The translations under genes and the position numbers were made by a program. The notes beneath the pieces were generated by a model. The model saw only the letters and a list, made by a program, of their open reading frames with translations. It ran no database searches and was not told the DNA's origin. A stretch of 32,069 nt of DNA from Stutzerimonas stutzeri. GTDB taxonomy: Bacteria; Pseudomonadota; Gammaproteobacteria; Pseudomonadales; Pseudomonadaceae. Numbering within the stretch: the stretch's first letter is position 1; every line of letters begins with the position of its first letter. Shown piece by piece: positions 1 to 8,135 of the stretch. The stretch is taken from NCBI RefSeq assembly GCF_024448695.1, contig NZ_JAMOHY010000033.1:1-32069 (forward strand), in the 5' to 3' direction.

Positions 1-1
1 G

Positions 2-130
2 AGCCAGGCGGACAGGACGCTGACCCGAAAGCTCAAGGACGCGCTGGAGCTGATTGACGTGCGCACACTCGATCACATCATCGTGGCGGGTCAGGAGCAG
101 GTGTCGTTTGCCGAGCTCGGGCTGTTATAG
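2..130 (+). CDS. radC: RadC family protein, C-terminal fragment
   Basis: Reading frame 2 is open from the window edge to a TAG at 128-130 and encodes the last 42 residues of a RadC/JAB-MPN (DUF2466) protein. The tail contains the [23 protein letters not shown] and GLL segments typical of RadC after the HxHxSG zinc site. That metal site itself lies outside the window. RadC-like proteins are JAMM-fold proteins of unclear biochemical role and are frequent in integrative elements and phage-like islands. A strong terminator follows directly. The start of another radC frame lies at the opposite edge of the window, so this fragment may be one of two copies or the other end of a circular or tandem element. 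Confidence 0.85.
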   Translation, partial: SQADRTLTRKLKDALELIDVRTLDHIIVAGQEQVSFAELGLL

Positions 131-136
131 GCCAGA

Positions 137-165
137 GGGGGGCTTCGGCCCCCCCTTCTTTTTTT
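137..165 (+). terminator. Rho-independent terminator after radC
   Basis: A seven-base GC stem (GGGGGGC at 137-143, GCCCCCC at 148-154) closes a TTCG tetraloop and is followed by a T-rich tract to about 165. It begins seven bases after the radC stop codon. This is a textbook intrinsic terminator. Confidence 0.92.
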
Positions 166-269
166 GCGCGCCCACCAGAACGACAAGCGATGTCACAGCC
201 GTCTGATCGAGCGCGAAGCTGAGGGCGACAATCTGCTCCCCGTTGCGCTGGTGGTGTGTCGGCATGCCG

Positions 270-1298
270 CTACAGCGTCATATCGAGCACGATGCGGCCC
301 TCAATCTCACCCTTGTGCATGCGCGCGAAGATCGCATTGATGTTTTCCAGGCGATCCGTGGCGACAGTGGCGCCAACTTTGCCTTGCGCTGCGAACTCAA
401 GTGACTCCTGCAGATCCAGCCGGGTGCCAACGATCGAACCACGCACGGTGATGCCATTGAGCACCATGCCGAAGATGTCCAGCGGGAAGTCCCCTGGCGG
501 CAGCCCAACCAACGACATCGTGCCGCCACGACGCAACATGCCGGCGGCCTGGGCGAAGGCTTTCGGTGACACCGCAGTGACCAGCGCACCGTGTGCACCG
601 CCGATTTCTTTCTTGATGAAGGCAGCCGGGTCTGTAGTGAGCGCATTGACCGTGAGGGTAGCCCCGAGGCGTTCAGCCAGGCGCAGCTTGCTGTCGTCGA
701 TATCGACCGCCGCCACGTTCAGGCCCATGGCCTTGGCATACTGCACCGCCATGTGGCCGAGTCCACCGATGCCGGAGATCACCACCCAGTCGCCTGGCTT
801 GGTGTCGGTGACCTTCAGACCCTTGTAGACAGTCACGCCGGCGCACAGCACCGGCGCGATCTCAACGAAACCGATGTTCTGGGGCAGCAGACCGACATAG
901 TTGGCATCGGCCACCACGTACTGGGCGAAGCTGCCGTTGACCGAATAGCCGGTGTTCTGCTGCGTTTCGCACAGCGTTTCCCAGCCGCCGAGACAATGCA
1001 CACAGTGGCCGCAGGCCGAATACAGCCACGGTACGCCGATACGGTCGCCTTCGCGTACATGCGTGACGCCCGCGCCCACCGCCACCACGTGGCCGACGCC
1101 CTCGTGGCCAGGGATGAAGGGCGGCTCAGGTTTTACCGGCCAATCGCCCTCAGCGGCGTGCAGGTCGGTGTGGCAGACCCCACAGGCTTCGACCTTCATC
1201 AGCACCTGCCCAGGCCCCGGTCGTGGCACCGCGACCTCCTCGATCACCAGCGGTTGTCCGAAGGCACGTACCACGGCGGCTTTCATGGTTGTATCCAT
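270..1298 (-). CDS. adhP: zinc-dependent alcohol dehydrogenase (AdhP type)
   Basis: Cytoplasmic medium-chain dehydrogenase of 342 residues that would interconvert alcohols and aldehydes with NAD(H). Catalytic zinc ligands are visible as C42 (VCHTD), H65 (PGHE) and C152. The structural zinc site is C96, C99, C102 and C110. The Rossmann glycine motif GIGGLG is at about 176-181 and an acidic residue at about 199 favours NAD. The frame extends further upstream, but the ATG at 1298 is preferred because GGAG lies six bases before it and the length then matches AdhP (336-342 residues). It stands alone on the minus strand between the radC terminator and a small envelope gene. It is probably cargo metabolism; the natural substrate cannot be told from sequence. 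Confidence 0.9.
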   Translation of the reverse strand: MDTTMKAAVVRAFGQPLVIEEVAVPRPGPGQVLMKVEACGVCHTDLHAAEGDWPVKPEPPFIPGHEGVGHVVAVGAGVTHVREGDRIGVPWLYSACGHCVHCLGGWETLCETQQNTGYSVNGSFAQYVVADANYVGLLPQNIGFVEIAPVLCAGVTVYKGLKVTDTKPGDWVVISGIGGLGHMAVQYAKAMGLNVAAVDIDDSKLRLAERLGATLTVNALTTDPAAFIKKEIGGAHGALVTAVSPKAFAQAAGMLRRGGTMSLVGLPPGDFPLDIFGMVLNGITVRGSIVGTRLDLQESLEFAAQGKVGATVATDRLENINAIFARMHKGEIEGRIVLDMTL

Positions 1299-1415
1299 TG
1301 TCTGCTCCGTTTCGAGTGGGAAAATCTCAGCCTGCGCCAGCAAGGCAACAGACTGATTGACGCGGGTCAACGTCACCAGGCCGACCCGATGTACGGCGAC
1401 GGGCGGCGACCCGGC

Positions 1416-1904
1416 CTAGAGCGGATCTCCGACCAGGTATGCGTGCCCCGGATCGACTTCGCACTCTCCGATACCACTCCAGGATTGACGAGCGCCCTGC
1501 TCACCTAAACGGATTTCCAAGCGGTTCTGTGCGCAATCAGCTGACGTGGTGAGCTGTGCAGCCTCGACAATGTCGTCGCTCCAGGCCGTGATCTGGTAGA
1601 GCCGGGCCTCTGCCATCAAGTCCTCGCCCTCGGTGTGCTGAAGCAGGTTGGCCTGCGCTTCTACACACAGCCCTGCGTGCCTGAAACAGCGGATTTCAAC
1701 GGCGCCCGTGCCGGGTGGCACGTATCCGGCCAGCACATCCCAGGCGCCCCAGACACGTACTTCATCAGCATCCGCCATGATGTCCAGCGGTGGACGAATG
1801 ACGTCTGGCACCTGTGGTGCCGCCCCCAGATAGAACCCGCCAAGGGCCGTACCCGCGCCCAGGGCGATCAGCACGAACGCCGCCTGTAACCCAAAATGCC
1901 GCAT
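1416..1904 (-). CDS. small secreted or membrane-anchored hypothetical protein
   Basis: A 162-residue protein that I do not recognise. Residues about 7-30 form a hydrophobic alanine/glycine-rich segment after MRHFG, which may be a signal peptide or a single TM anchor. The remaining acidic domain carries four cysteines (in CFRHAGLC, ADCAQN and GECEV), consistent with disulfides in the periplasm. The ATG at 1904 is chosen because GGAGG sits five bases upstream. A longer in-frame start at 1973 has no such site and would place a polar segment before the hydrophobic stretch. It lies about 117 bp upstream of adhP on the same strand, but there is no clear evidence that the two share a transcript. Confidence 0.7.
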   Translation of the reverse strand: MRHFGLQAAFVLIALGAGTALGGFYLGAAPQVPDVIRPPLDIMADADEVRVWGAWDVLAGYVPPGTGAVEIRCFRHAGLCVEAQANLLQHTEGEDLMAEARLYQITAWSDDIVEAAQLTTSADCAQNRLEIRLGEQGARQSWSGIGECEVDPGHAYLVGDPL

Positions 1905-2175
1905 GTGCACCTCCTTGTGGCAGCCCGTCGATGGGTGCTGTCTCGACACATTAACCCAGCCCAGCATAGCCAAGTCTGGCGTGATTCACGGACATCGAGA
2001 AAAGCTCAGAGTCATTCGTTAAGGTGCACAGTACGGCGGAGATTGCCGGCAAAACGGCCGTTCTGATAATCAAGAAGACAGTCGGCAGGTGCGTTGACAC
2101 AGCCGGCACGCATGAGACGTGACGCTCTGACAGTGTGCGACGCTCCTGCTAACCTCGCGCCTTTTAACCGCACGG

Positions 2176-2847
2176 ATGCCCATGCTGCGCTATTTCTTGA
2201 CCGCCCTCCTCTTCACGGCCCTTCCGGTAGCCGCCGAGTCGATTGACTGCCGTGTCATTGGTATCGCCGATGGGGATACCTTCAGTTGCCTGACTGCCCA
2301 CAAGGATCAGGTGCGGGTACGACTGGGTGAAATCGACGCACCGGAATTGAAGCAGCCGTACGGCAATCGTGCACGGCAGGCCCTGTCAGGCTTGGTGTTT
2401 GGCAAGGACGTCACCCTCCACATCCAGGACCTCGACCGTTACGGCCGCACCGTAGCGCGCGTGACAGTTGGCAATACCGACGTGAACGCCGAGATGGTCA
2501 GAACCGGAGCCGCCTGGGTGTATCGCGACTACCTGAAGGACCGCAGTCTCTTGAATCTCGAAGCGGTGGCGAAGGAGTTCAAGCGAGGCATCTGGTCACT
2601 GCCGAAATCGGAGCAGGTGGCGCCTTCTGAATGGCGGCAGGCACAGCGAAGCGGCTCCACGTCGCAGCGTGCATCGATACGGCCTCCCTCGACGTCACCT
2701 CAGCAGAGCGGCTTCAACTGCTCGGTGATCAAGTCCTGCCGGCAGATGAGCAGTTGCGCCGAGGCCAGGTTTCAGCTTCGGACGTGCCGTAATCCGCGAA
2801 TTGATGGGGATGGAGATGGGATTCCATGCGAGGCGATTTGTCGGTAA
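2176..2847 (+). CDS. secreted thermonuclease (SNase-like) with C-terminal Excalibur domain
   Basis: A 223-residue exported nuclease. Residues 1-20 form a signal peptide ending in VAAE. Residues about 21-145 are a staphylococcal-nuclease domain with the catalytic set R49, D54, E57 (RLGEIDAPE) and R91 (DRYGRT). A Ser/Pro/Gln-rich linker (146-178) leads to an Excalibur domain (179-223) with the CxxMSSC core and the DGDGDGIPCE calcium-type loop. The family degrades DNA and RNA in a calcium-dependent way outside the cytoplasm. The SD is weak, and an alternative ATG lies two codons downstream. It is isolated on the plus strand with 200 bp of upstream sequence. Possible roles are nucleic-acid scavenging or degradation of extracellular DNA; the sequence does not decide between them. 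Confidence 0.92.
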   Translation: MPMLRYFLTALLFTALPVAAESIDCRVIGIADGDTFSCLTAHKDQVRVRLGEIDAPELKQPYGNRARQALSGLVFGKDVTLHIQDLDRYGRTVARVTVGNTDVNAEMVRTGAAWVYRDYLKDRSLLNLEAVAKEFKRGIWSLPKSEQVAPSEWRQAQRSGSTSQRASIRPPSTSPQQSGFNCSVIKSCRQMSSCAEARFQLRTCRNPRIDGDGDGIPCEAICR

Positions 2848-2938
2848 GCGCGTCGTTAGGTCTCGATCAATAAAAGCGCGGGCAGCTGGAAGAAGATGGA
2901 GACGGTGTCTGGGCCTGAGGGCGAGGTGTCGTGTGCAA

Positions 2939-3028
2939 GGCGTCACCCGCCAAGGCGGGCCGTGGCGTGCGGTGCATCGAGCCGGCAGGCCGTCTCGGCC
3001 CTGGGGCGCTCATCGCTGACGCTGGGAT
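2939..3028 (+). repeat. ~90-bp dispersed direct repeat, copy A
   Basis: From GCGTCACCCG through GCATCGAGCCGG, CCGTCTCG and TCATCGCTGACGC, the sequence matches 16560-16656 in the same order and orientation, with scattered substitutions and small indels. It is non-coding in both places. No transposase, inverted termini or target duplication is visible, so its nature (mobile repeat, structured RNA or recombination scar) is open. Confidence 0.75.
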
Positions 3029-3045
3029 CTATGGCGATGGCTGGT

Positions 3046-3062
3046 TTCGGCCAGAAGCGGCC
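3046..3062 (-). repeat. 17-bp short motif, copy 1
   Basis: Read on the minus strand this is GGCCGCTTCTGGCCGAA. It matches the plus-strand 17-mer at 9695-9711 in all but one position. The GGCC-containing arms make it partly self-complementary. Both copies are intergenic. Confidence 0.55.
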
Positions 3063-3419
3063 GCTCACTTCAGCCCGATGCTCGTCGAATTACGACAAGA
3101 CGTTACCCGGGCTTGCCATAAGCTTTTCATTGGAGGCATTCCATTTCCCCGACATAGTTGTTGTGGCAGTTTTCTGCGTCGACTCAGGTTGCTAATCAGG
3201 TTATGCCCGTGTTCTGTCAGTCCGAGCAGCCGGATTGGCTGCCCTCGCCCGAGGTGGGTCGTCATCCCGCTTGAGCTCGCGCCGCGGGACCGCCAGCAGG
3301 AACGAATCGCTGGCAAGAGCGCTGCACATCCACAGCAGTCAACTCTTGGCGCAGCTAAAAGGTGGCGGCTCCGTTATAAAAAATGCAGTCTATAAACAGT
3401 GAGGGCAGTTACCGGGTGC

Positions 3420-4403
3420 TCACCGATTTACATCAACCACCACGCGCCCCCGGACTCTACCTTCGAGTAACCCGTGTGCAACCGGTATGGTTTCACTCAG
3501 GCCAACTTCATGAGTTATTTCATCCAATATCGACAGGTCCAGGTCGGTGCACAGGCGGCCCCAGGCCTCCACACGTTCCTTGTAGGGACGAGTGACACTA
3601 TTAATACCAATCAGGCTAACCCCACGCAGAATGAAAGGCGCCACGGTCGCTGGGAAGTCCATGCCTTGGGCCAAACCGCACGCAGCGACCACCCCATCTG
3701 CGCGTGTGCCTGCGCATACGTTGGCCAGCGTGTGGCTGCCTACTGAGTCGATCGCCGCAGCCCAACGCTCTTTTGCCAAAGCACGCCCGGGATTGGACAA
3801 TTCATTGCGATCAATGATGGTTGTTGCGCCCAAACGCTTCAGATAATCAGCTTCGGCCGGACGACCCGTCGCCGCAATGACCGAGTAACCTTTACGCGCT
3901 AACAGCGCGATGGCAAAGCTGCCAACTCCGCCATTGGCGCCTGTAACCAGCACTTCACCGCGCTCCGGCGTCACACCTTGGCGTTCCAGCGCTAACAGAC
4001 AAAGCATTGCCGTGTAGCCTGCGGTTCCGATTGCCATTGCCTGGCGTTCGCTCAATGTCTCGGGCAACGGGATCAGCCATTCAGCTCGTAACTTGGCCTT
4101 CTGCGCCAACCCGCCCCAGTGCCCTTCGCCCACACCCCAGCCGTTAAGCAGGACTCGGTCGCCGATCTTGTAGTGAGGGTTGCTGCTGGCTTCCACGGTT
4201 CCGGCCAGATCAATACCGGGCACCATCGGAAACTGACGCACAACTGGACTGCCACCGCTGATGGCTAGCCCATCCTTGTAATTCAGCGTGCTGTAGACCA
4301 CCCGAACTGTTACATCACCTTCAGGGAGCTGCGCTTCATCAAGGTCAGTCAAGCGAGCCCGAGAAGCCTCTGCATCTTTTTCGATAAGAATTGCCTTGAA
4401 CAT
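3420..4403 (-). CDS. acuI: acryloyl-CoA reductase-like quinone oxidoreductase (AcuI/YhdH family)
   Basis: A 327-residue member of the YhdH/YhfP/AcuI branch of medium-chain dehydrogenases, without zinc ligands. Family hallmarks are [14 protein letters not shown] (about 38-51), the [12 protein letters not shown] block (about 60-71), [15 protein letters not shown] (about 127-141) and the NADPH motif GANGGVG (about 156-162). Characterised AcuI enzymes reduce toxic acryloyl-CoA to propionyl-CoA with NADPH. Two ATGs are adjacent. The second, at 4403, has AGGAG six bases upstream and is chosen over 4406. The upstream neighbour acuR encodes a TetR regulator, and its operator lies inside the acuI promoter 16 bp upstream of the start. 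Induction by acrylate or a related thioester is inferred from the AcuR-AcuI pairing. Confidence 0.88.
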   Translation of the reverse strand: MFKAILIEKDAEASRARLTDLDEAQLPEGDVTVRVVYSTLNYKDGLAISGGSPVVRQFPMVPGIDLAGTVEASSNPHYKIGDRVLLNGWGVGEGHWGGLAQKAKLRAEWLIPLPETLSERQAMAIGTAGYTAMLCLLALERQGVTPERGEVLVTGANGGVGSFAIALLARKGYSVIAATGRPAEADYLKRLGATTIIDRNELSNPGRALAKERWAAAIDSVGSHTLANVCAGTRADGVVAACGLAQGMDFPATVAPFILRGVSLIGINSVTRPYKERVEAWGRLCTDLDLSILDEITHEVGLSETIPVAHGLLEGRVRGRVVVDVNR

Positions 4404-4415
4404 CATCAGCTCCTC

Positions 4416-4444
4416 ATTTAGACCGATCGTCTATTAATTGTCGA
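4416..4444 (-). promoter_or_regulatory. acuI promoter
   Basis: On the minus strand a -35 TCGACA (4444-4439) and a -10 CTAAAT (4421-4416) are separated by 17 bases. The AcuR-type operator fills the spacer. The promoter sits in the 48-bp gap between acuR and acuI, so acuI can be transcribed independently as well as by readthrough. Confidence 0.55.
4419..4433. promoter_or_regulatory. AcuR-type operator, acuI copy
   Basis: TAGACCGATCGTCTA consists of perfect inverted half-sites TAGAC/GTCTA around the core CGATC. The same core occurs in front of acuR at 5096-5110. Binding here would block the spacer and -10 of the acuI promoter. Confidence 0.8.
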
Positions 4445-4451
4445 AAAAACT

Positions 4452-5084
4452 CTACCTAGTGATGCCAGCGAGAAACCCAGCGGCGAAGACCTCCAGCGGC
4501 ACCGCATCCCGTACCAGCCTGGCGCGCATTACGGCACCCTCCCAGCCAATCCAGAAGTATGCAGAGAGATCATCACAGTTGCTGCTTAGGCATATTTGCC
4601 GCTGGCTCGCCGCCTGACGTAAGCAATCCGCCAGACGCCTTTGCCAGTCGAGCAGAATATTCTCCAACTCGTTGCGGAAACTCTCAGGTAGAACAATAAT
4701 CTCTTGACCGAGATTGCCGACCAGACAACCTCGGCGGAATTCGTGCTTCTTCATGCCCTCCTTCGCGTCGTCGACAAAATGGCGTATGCGGCGAAGCGGG
4801 AGCTCCGTCTCGTCGAGCAACCAACGATCCAATTTGCGACCAAAATAATCCGCATAGCGTTGTAACACTGCCTGCCCGAAGGCTTCCTTACTATCAAAAT
4901 AATGATAGAACGAGCCTTTGGGTACGCTAACCCGCTTCAGCACAGCGTCGATGCCCGTAGCTGCAAATCCCTGTTCGGCGAATATTTCCATGCCGCAACG
5001 CAGTAGCAGCTCGCGAGTGTCACCATGCTCTCTTTGGGCACTAGGCGGACGCCCTCGGCGGGCATGAGTCTTAGCTATAGTCAT
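4452..5084 (-). CDS. acuR: TetR family regulator, AcuR-like
   Basis: A 210-residue DNA-binding repressor. After a basic ARRGRPPSA segment, the TetR_N helix-turn-helix lies at about 25-70 (ILF-type helix GMEIFAEQGF, then GIDAVLKRVSVPKGSFYHYF). The rest is a helical ligand domain. AcuR proteins repress acrylate-utilisation genes and release DNA on binding acryloyl-type inducers. The frame could begin at 5189, but that would place the promoter and operator inside the gene. The ATG at 5084 gives a normal TetR N-terminus. There is no SD before it, and the predicted transcription start falls at or beside the ATG, so the mRNA may be leaderless. The operator in its own promoter suggests autoregulation. 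Confidence 0.87.
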   Translation of the reverse strand: MTIAKTHARRGRPPSAQREHGDTRELLLRCGMEIFAEQGFAATGIDAVLKRVSVPKGSFYHYFDSKEAFGQAVLQRYADYFGRKLDRWLLDETELPLRRIRHFVDDAKEGMKKHEFRRGCLVGNLGQEIIVLPESFRNELENILLDWQRRLADCLRQAASQRQICLSSNCDDLSAYFWIGWEGAVMRARLVRDAVPLEVFAAGFLAGITR

Positions 5085-5091
5085 GGCGTCT

Positions 5092-5119
5092 ATATTAGAC
5101 CGATCGTCTCTAATGTCAA
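5092..5119 (-). promoter_or_regulatory. acuR promoter
   Basis: A consensus -35 TTGACA (minus strand, 5119-5114) and a -10 TAATAT (5097-5092) are 16 bases apart, with the operator between them. The expected start of transcription is about 5085, at the initiation codon. Confidence 0.65.
5096..5110. promoter_or_regulatory. AcuR-type operator, acuR copy
   Basis: TAGACCGATCGTCTC is identical to the acuI operator except for the last base. It overlaps the inner edge of the acuR -10 element. Confidence 0.8.
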
Positions 5120-5479
5120 TTGAGCATGGGGCGGCGATATTGTTATGTGCCGCCAATGGGTGGATGACTGAAATCAGAGTTTTCGCCATTAGTGCAACCG
5201 CGATTGGTGGTCTGTTGAAGATGCTATATCTCGTGCAATACCCGGCCGACCATCCACAGTGAAGATCGAATTCAGGCCTTCACCTATTTGCTTTAAGGGG
5301 GGTTATTGCTGAGGGCGCGGCTGTTTTCTTATTGGGGTCAGTGACACTGCGACGCACAGAACGACTTGGCTGAGCATAGACGGCAGCGCTTATGGTGTTT
5401 ATCGTGGCGGCGCTAGCTAGAAGCATCCTACCTGATACGACAGTACCTTCACTGCCATGACCTAACCGAGCTGCGCCTC
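5120..5479. other. intergenic region before the metal-uptake cluster
   Basis: This stretch holds the region upstream of the acuR promoter and the presumed promoter of the plus-strand uptake genes. I see no confident Fur, Zur or Cue box, no terminator and no small gene. Confidence 0.5.
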
Positions 5480-5902
5480 ATGAAACCGGCCCGCCATCAA
5501 CGTACGCTGATTACTTGGGGTCTTTACCTCAGTGTTTTCATCGCCGGGCTGGCTTGTGCGTTTTGCCACGGACAAATGGCAGGCCACCAGCTTGCCGGGC
5601 CCAGCGTCGATCATCACGCCGCATCGCACTCCGATGGTCATGGGGGCAGCCATGGGCACGATCACAACCAAAGCGTTCAGGCGAGCCACGACAGCTCGTC
5701 GATGAACTCGGTCACTGGGGCTGGTTGCGCCATTGCAAGCCTGTTTGGCGCCGTCATGGTTGCCGCCCTGTTTGGTCTAGTAGGCCGGTTGCCAACAAAC
5801 CCTGTCCGACCACCGTTTACGCCTGTACTACCGACGACGCCACGTTATCACTGGCCTCCAGCCAACCCTCGCGCCTCCCCACAGCTGCTTCCTGCTAACT
5901 AA
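5480..5902 (+). CDS. His-rich membrane protein (DUF2946-like)
   Basis: A 140-residue inner-membrane or periplasmic protein. One hydrophobic segment lies at about 9-28. A histidine-rich loop at about 33-67 contains HH, HSDGHGGSHGHDHN and HD runs that would suit metal binding. A second hydrophobic segment lies at about 79-102, and the tail is proline-rich. The arrangement resembles the small DUF2946-type proteins that precede TonB receptors of metal systems, but I hold the family name loosely. It is followed after 76 bp by a TonB-dependent receptor on the same strand. The likely role is handling a metal ion delivered by that receptor (inference). Confidence 0.7.
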   Translation: MKPARHQRTLITWGLYLSVFIAGLACAFCHGQMAGHQLAGPSVDHHAASHSDGHGGSHGHDHNQSVQASHDSSSMNSVTGAGCAIASLFGAVMVAALFGLVGRLPTNPVRPPFTPVLPTTPRYHWPPANPRASPQLLPAN

Positions 5903-5978
5903 GTTCGCCTTCACGACCTCGGCTTTTTGACGCCGGTGGCGGGCTTGTCGAATCAAAAATAAATTCAGGAAGCTCTTC

Positions 5979-8135
5979 ATGTTTCGAGCAACAACCTTTG
6001 TGCTGCTTGTTGCCAGCGCTCCGCTTGCTTGGGCGCAAAACGACGCCCTTATGCTACCCGCAGATACCGTTACTGCTGACGCCGCTGAGCCCAACGAGGC
6101 CACTGGTATCAATCTGAACAGGGTCATTGATAGCGGCTCTCGCCTGAATCTGAGTGCCCGCGAAAATCCAGCATCGATCAGCGTAGCTGACCGAGCGACC
6201 ATGGAACGCATCGGGGCGCGCAACTTTCAGGACGCTGCCAATGCCTTGCCTGGTGTGAATGCCTCGGCTCCGCCCGGTTGGGGCGGTTACGTGGCCTACC
6301 GTGGTTTCAATGGCGCTCAGATTGGCCAGTTATTTAACGGCATCAACCTGCAATACGGCGGCTCGGCCCGCCCCGTTGGCGCGTGGATCTATGATCGCGT
6401 GGAGTTGCTGGGCGGCCCGTCGTCCTTTCTTAATGGTAGCGGTGCGGTCGGCGGCAGCCTGAACTTCATTACCAAGCTGGCCAGCCGAGATGAGGACAGT
6501 GTTGAAGGCCGGCTAAGTTATTCGCGCTACGACACATGGGAAACCGCCATCGGCCTCAATCAGGCCCTCAACGAGGGCGACGGGCCGCGCCACTATGCGC
6601 GTCTGGATTACAGCCGTACCCATACCAATGGCTACATCGACCGTCAGGAGAACGGTTCCGGAAACCTGGCCTTCTCGCTGCTCAGCGACATCAACGATCA
6701 GCTCTCGCACACGTTGGCTATCGAATACTTGGAGGAAAAGGAAGACAGCCCGTATTGGGGTACGCCGGTGCTGCAACCGCTGAGCGGCACGTTGCACATC
6801 GACAAGCACAACCGCTTCAACAACTACAACGTCGAGGATGGTCGGTACGAGCAGCGCACCCGCTGGCTGCGCTCGATTACCGAATACCGTTTTGACCACG
6901 CCACCCAGCTGCGCAATACGTTCTACCACTACAAGGGCAACCGAGATTACCGCAACCTCGAACGCTACCGGTACGACGCGGATAATATCGAGGTAACGCG
7001 GTCTGCCGCCTATAGACAACGGCATGATCAAGAGGTGAACGGCAACCGTCTCGAACTGACTCATGCCGGCGAGCTGCTCGGCCTGAACAGCGACTGGGCC
7101 TTTGGCCTGGAGTACAGCCGTAACCAGCAGACCAACTATCCGCTATCGATCTCGGCGGACTTCGATACGGTTGATCCGAATGGTTTCGATCCGGGCGATT
7201 TTCTCGACATACCCGGCATGGACGCCCCGCGCACCAAGGGCCGCAGCACGTGGACCGATACCTCCTCGGCTTTCGTTGAGAACCGCACACGTCTGACCGA
7301 TCGCCTGGCGCTGATCACCGCACTGCGCTATGACCATATCGACTTCGATGTGGTTGATCACGCGGGCAGTAATCAACTGGATCGACGCTGGGATGCTTTC
7401 ACCGGGCGTATCGGGCTGGTCTATGACCTGACCGAGGCCGTCAGTCTCTACACCCAGTACAGCACCTCGGCCGAGCCGCCGGGCGGCACCCTCACCAGCG
7501 CGAGTATCGGCCAAGTTGACGGCCTTGATCTGAGCACCGGTCGCCAGGTCGAGATCGGTACCAAGTTCGACATCCTCGATGGACGCGGTTCGGCCACGGC
7601 AGCGGCTTACCGCATCGTGCGCAAGAATGTCTCGGTGCCGTCCTCCAGCGTGCCGAACACCACCGAACAGGCGGGACAGCAAACCTCTACCGGTATCGAG
7701 CTGGCCGCTTCGTTCAAGGTTACGCCGCAGTTGCTCGCTGCCGGTAACGTCACCTGGGTGCGCGCCGAATACGACGAGTTCAACGAAACTGTCAGTGGCA
7801 TGGTGATTTCACGCAAGGGCAAGAACCCGGTGAACATTCCTGATCGTGTCGCCAATCTCTGGTTGACCTACGATGTGGCGCCCGACTGGAAGGTGGGTGC
7901 CGATGCGCGCTACGTCTCGTCGGTATATGCCAATACCGCCAACACCATGTGGGTGCCGTCCTACACGGTCTACGGGTTGTTCCTCAAACACGATCTGGAC
8001 GTCCACACCGAACTGAGCGCACGTCTGCGTAACGTCACCGACGAGGTCTACGCCCGCTTCATCCACCAGAGCAACACCCAGTACTACCTGGGTGAGCCGC
8101 GCAGCATGGAAATGGCTGTGCAGTGGCGCTACTGA
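5979..8135 (+). CDS. TonB-dependent outer-membrane receptor
   Basis: A 718-residue outer-membrane receptor of the siderophore/metal type. The signal peptide ends at about residue 19 (AWA/Q), and a TonB-box-like DTVTA follows at about 29. The plug domain spans about 55-165, with ENPASISV, the ALPGV element and the conserved RVELLGGPSSFLNGSGAVGGSLNFITK-like block. The rest is a 22-strand barrel ending in an aromatic residue (WRY). AGGA lies eight bases before the ATG. The following PepSY gene overlaps its stop codon, which indicates an operon. Similar receptor/PepSY pairs import ferric siderophores, and the His-rich upstream partner suggests copper or another metal is also possible. The substrate is not decided by sequence. 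Confidence 0.92.
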   Translation: MFRATTFVLLVASAPLAWAQNDALMLPADTVTADAAEPNEATGINLNRVIDSGSRLNLSARENPASISVADRATMERIGARNFQDAANALPGVNASAPPGWGGYVAYRGFNGAQIGQLFNGINLQYGGSARPVGAWIYDRVELLGGPSSFLNGSGAVGGSLNFITKLASRDEDSVEGRLSYSRYDTWETAIGLNQALNEGDGPRHYARLDYSRTHTNGYIDRQENGSGNLAFSLLSDINDQLSHTLAIEYLEEKEDSPYWGTPVLQPLSGTLHIDKHNRFNNYNVEDGRYEQRTRWLRSITEYRFDHATQLRNTFYHYKGNRDYRNLERYRYDADNIEVTRSAAYRQRHDQEVNGNRLELTHAGELLGLNSDWAFGLEYSRNQQTNYPLSISADFDTVDPNGFDPGDFLDIPGMDAPRTKGRSTWTDTSSAFVENRTRLTDRLALITALRYDHIDFDVVDHAGSNQLDRRWDAFTGRIGLVYDLTEAVSLYTQYSTSAEPPGGTLTSASIGQVDGLDLSTGRQVEIGTKFDILDGRGSATAAAYRIVRKNVSVPSSSVPNTTEQAGQQTSTGIELAASFKVTPQLLAAGNVTWVRAEYDEFNETVSGMVISRKGKNPVNIPDRVANLWLTYDVAPDWKVGADARYVSSVYANTANTMWVPSYTVYGLFLKHDLDVHTELSARLRNVTDEVYARFIHQSNTQYYLGEPRSMEMAVQWRY

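Larger units (their letters stand above)
2848..3419. other. non-coding stretch with a dispersed repeat
   Basis: No convincing gene lies between the thermonuclease and acuI. Short open frames here have atypical composition and no ribosome sites. The stretch holds one copy of a roughly 90-bp direct repeat (2939-3028) and one copy of a 17-bp short motif (3046-3062), both listed separately. The rest shows nothing I can name. Confidence 0.6.

Noticed and set aside
591..1508. Plus-strand open frame of 305 codons opposite the alcohol dehydrogenase.
   Set aside because: It lies antisense to a gene with complete zinc and NAD motifs and has no recognisable domain. Long shadow frames are expected in GC-rich coding DNA.
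3065..3316. Possible small gene of 83 codons on the minus strand.
   Set aside because: Low-complexity composition, no SD and no family likeness. The region reads better as non-coding.
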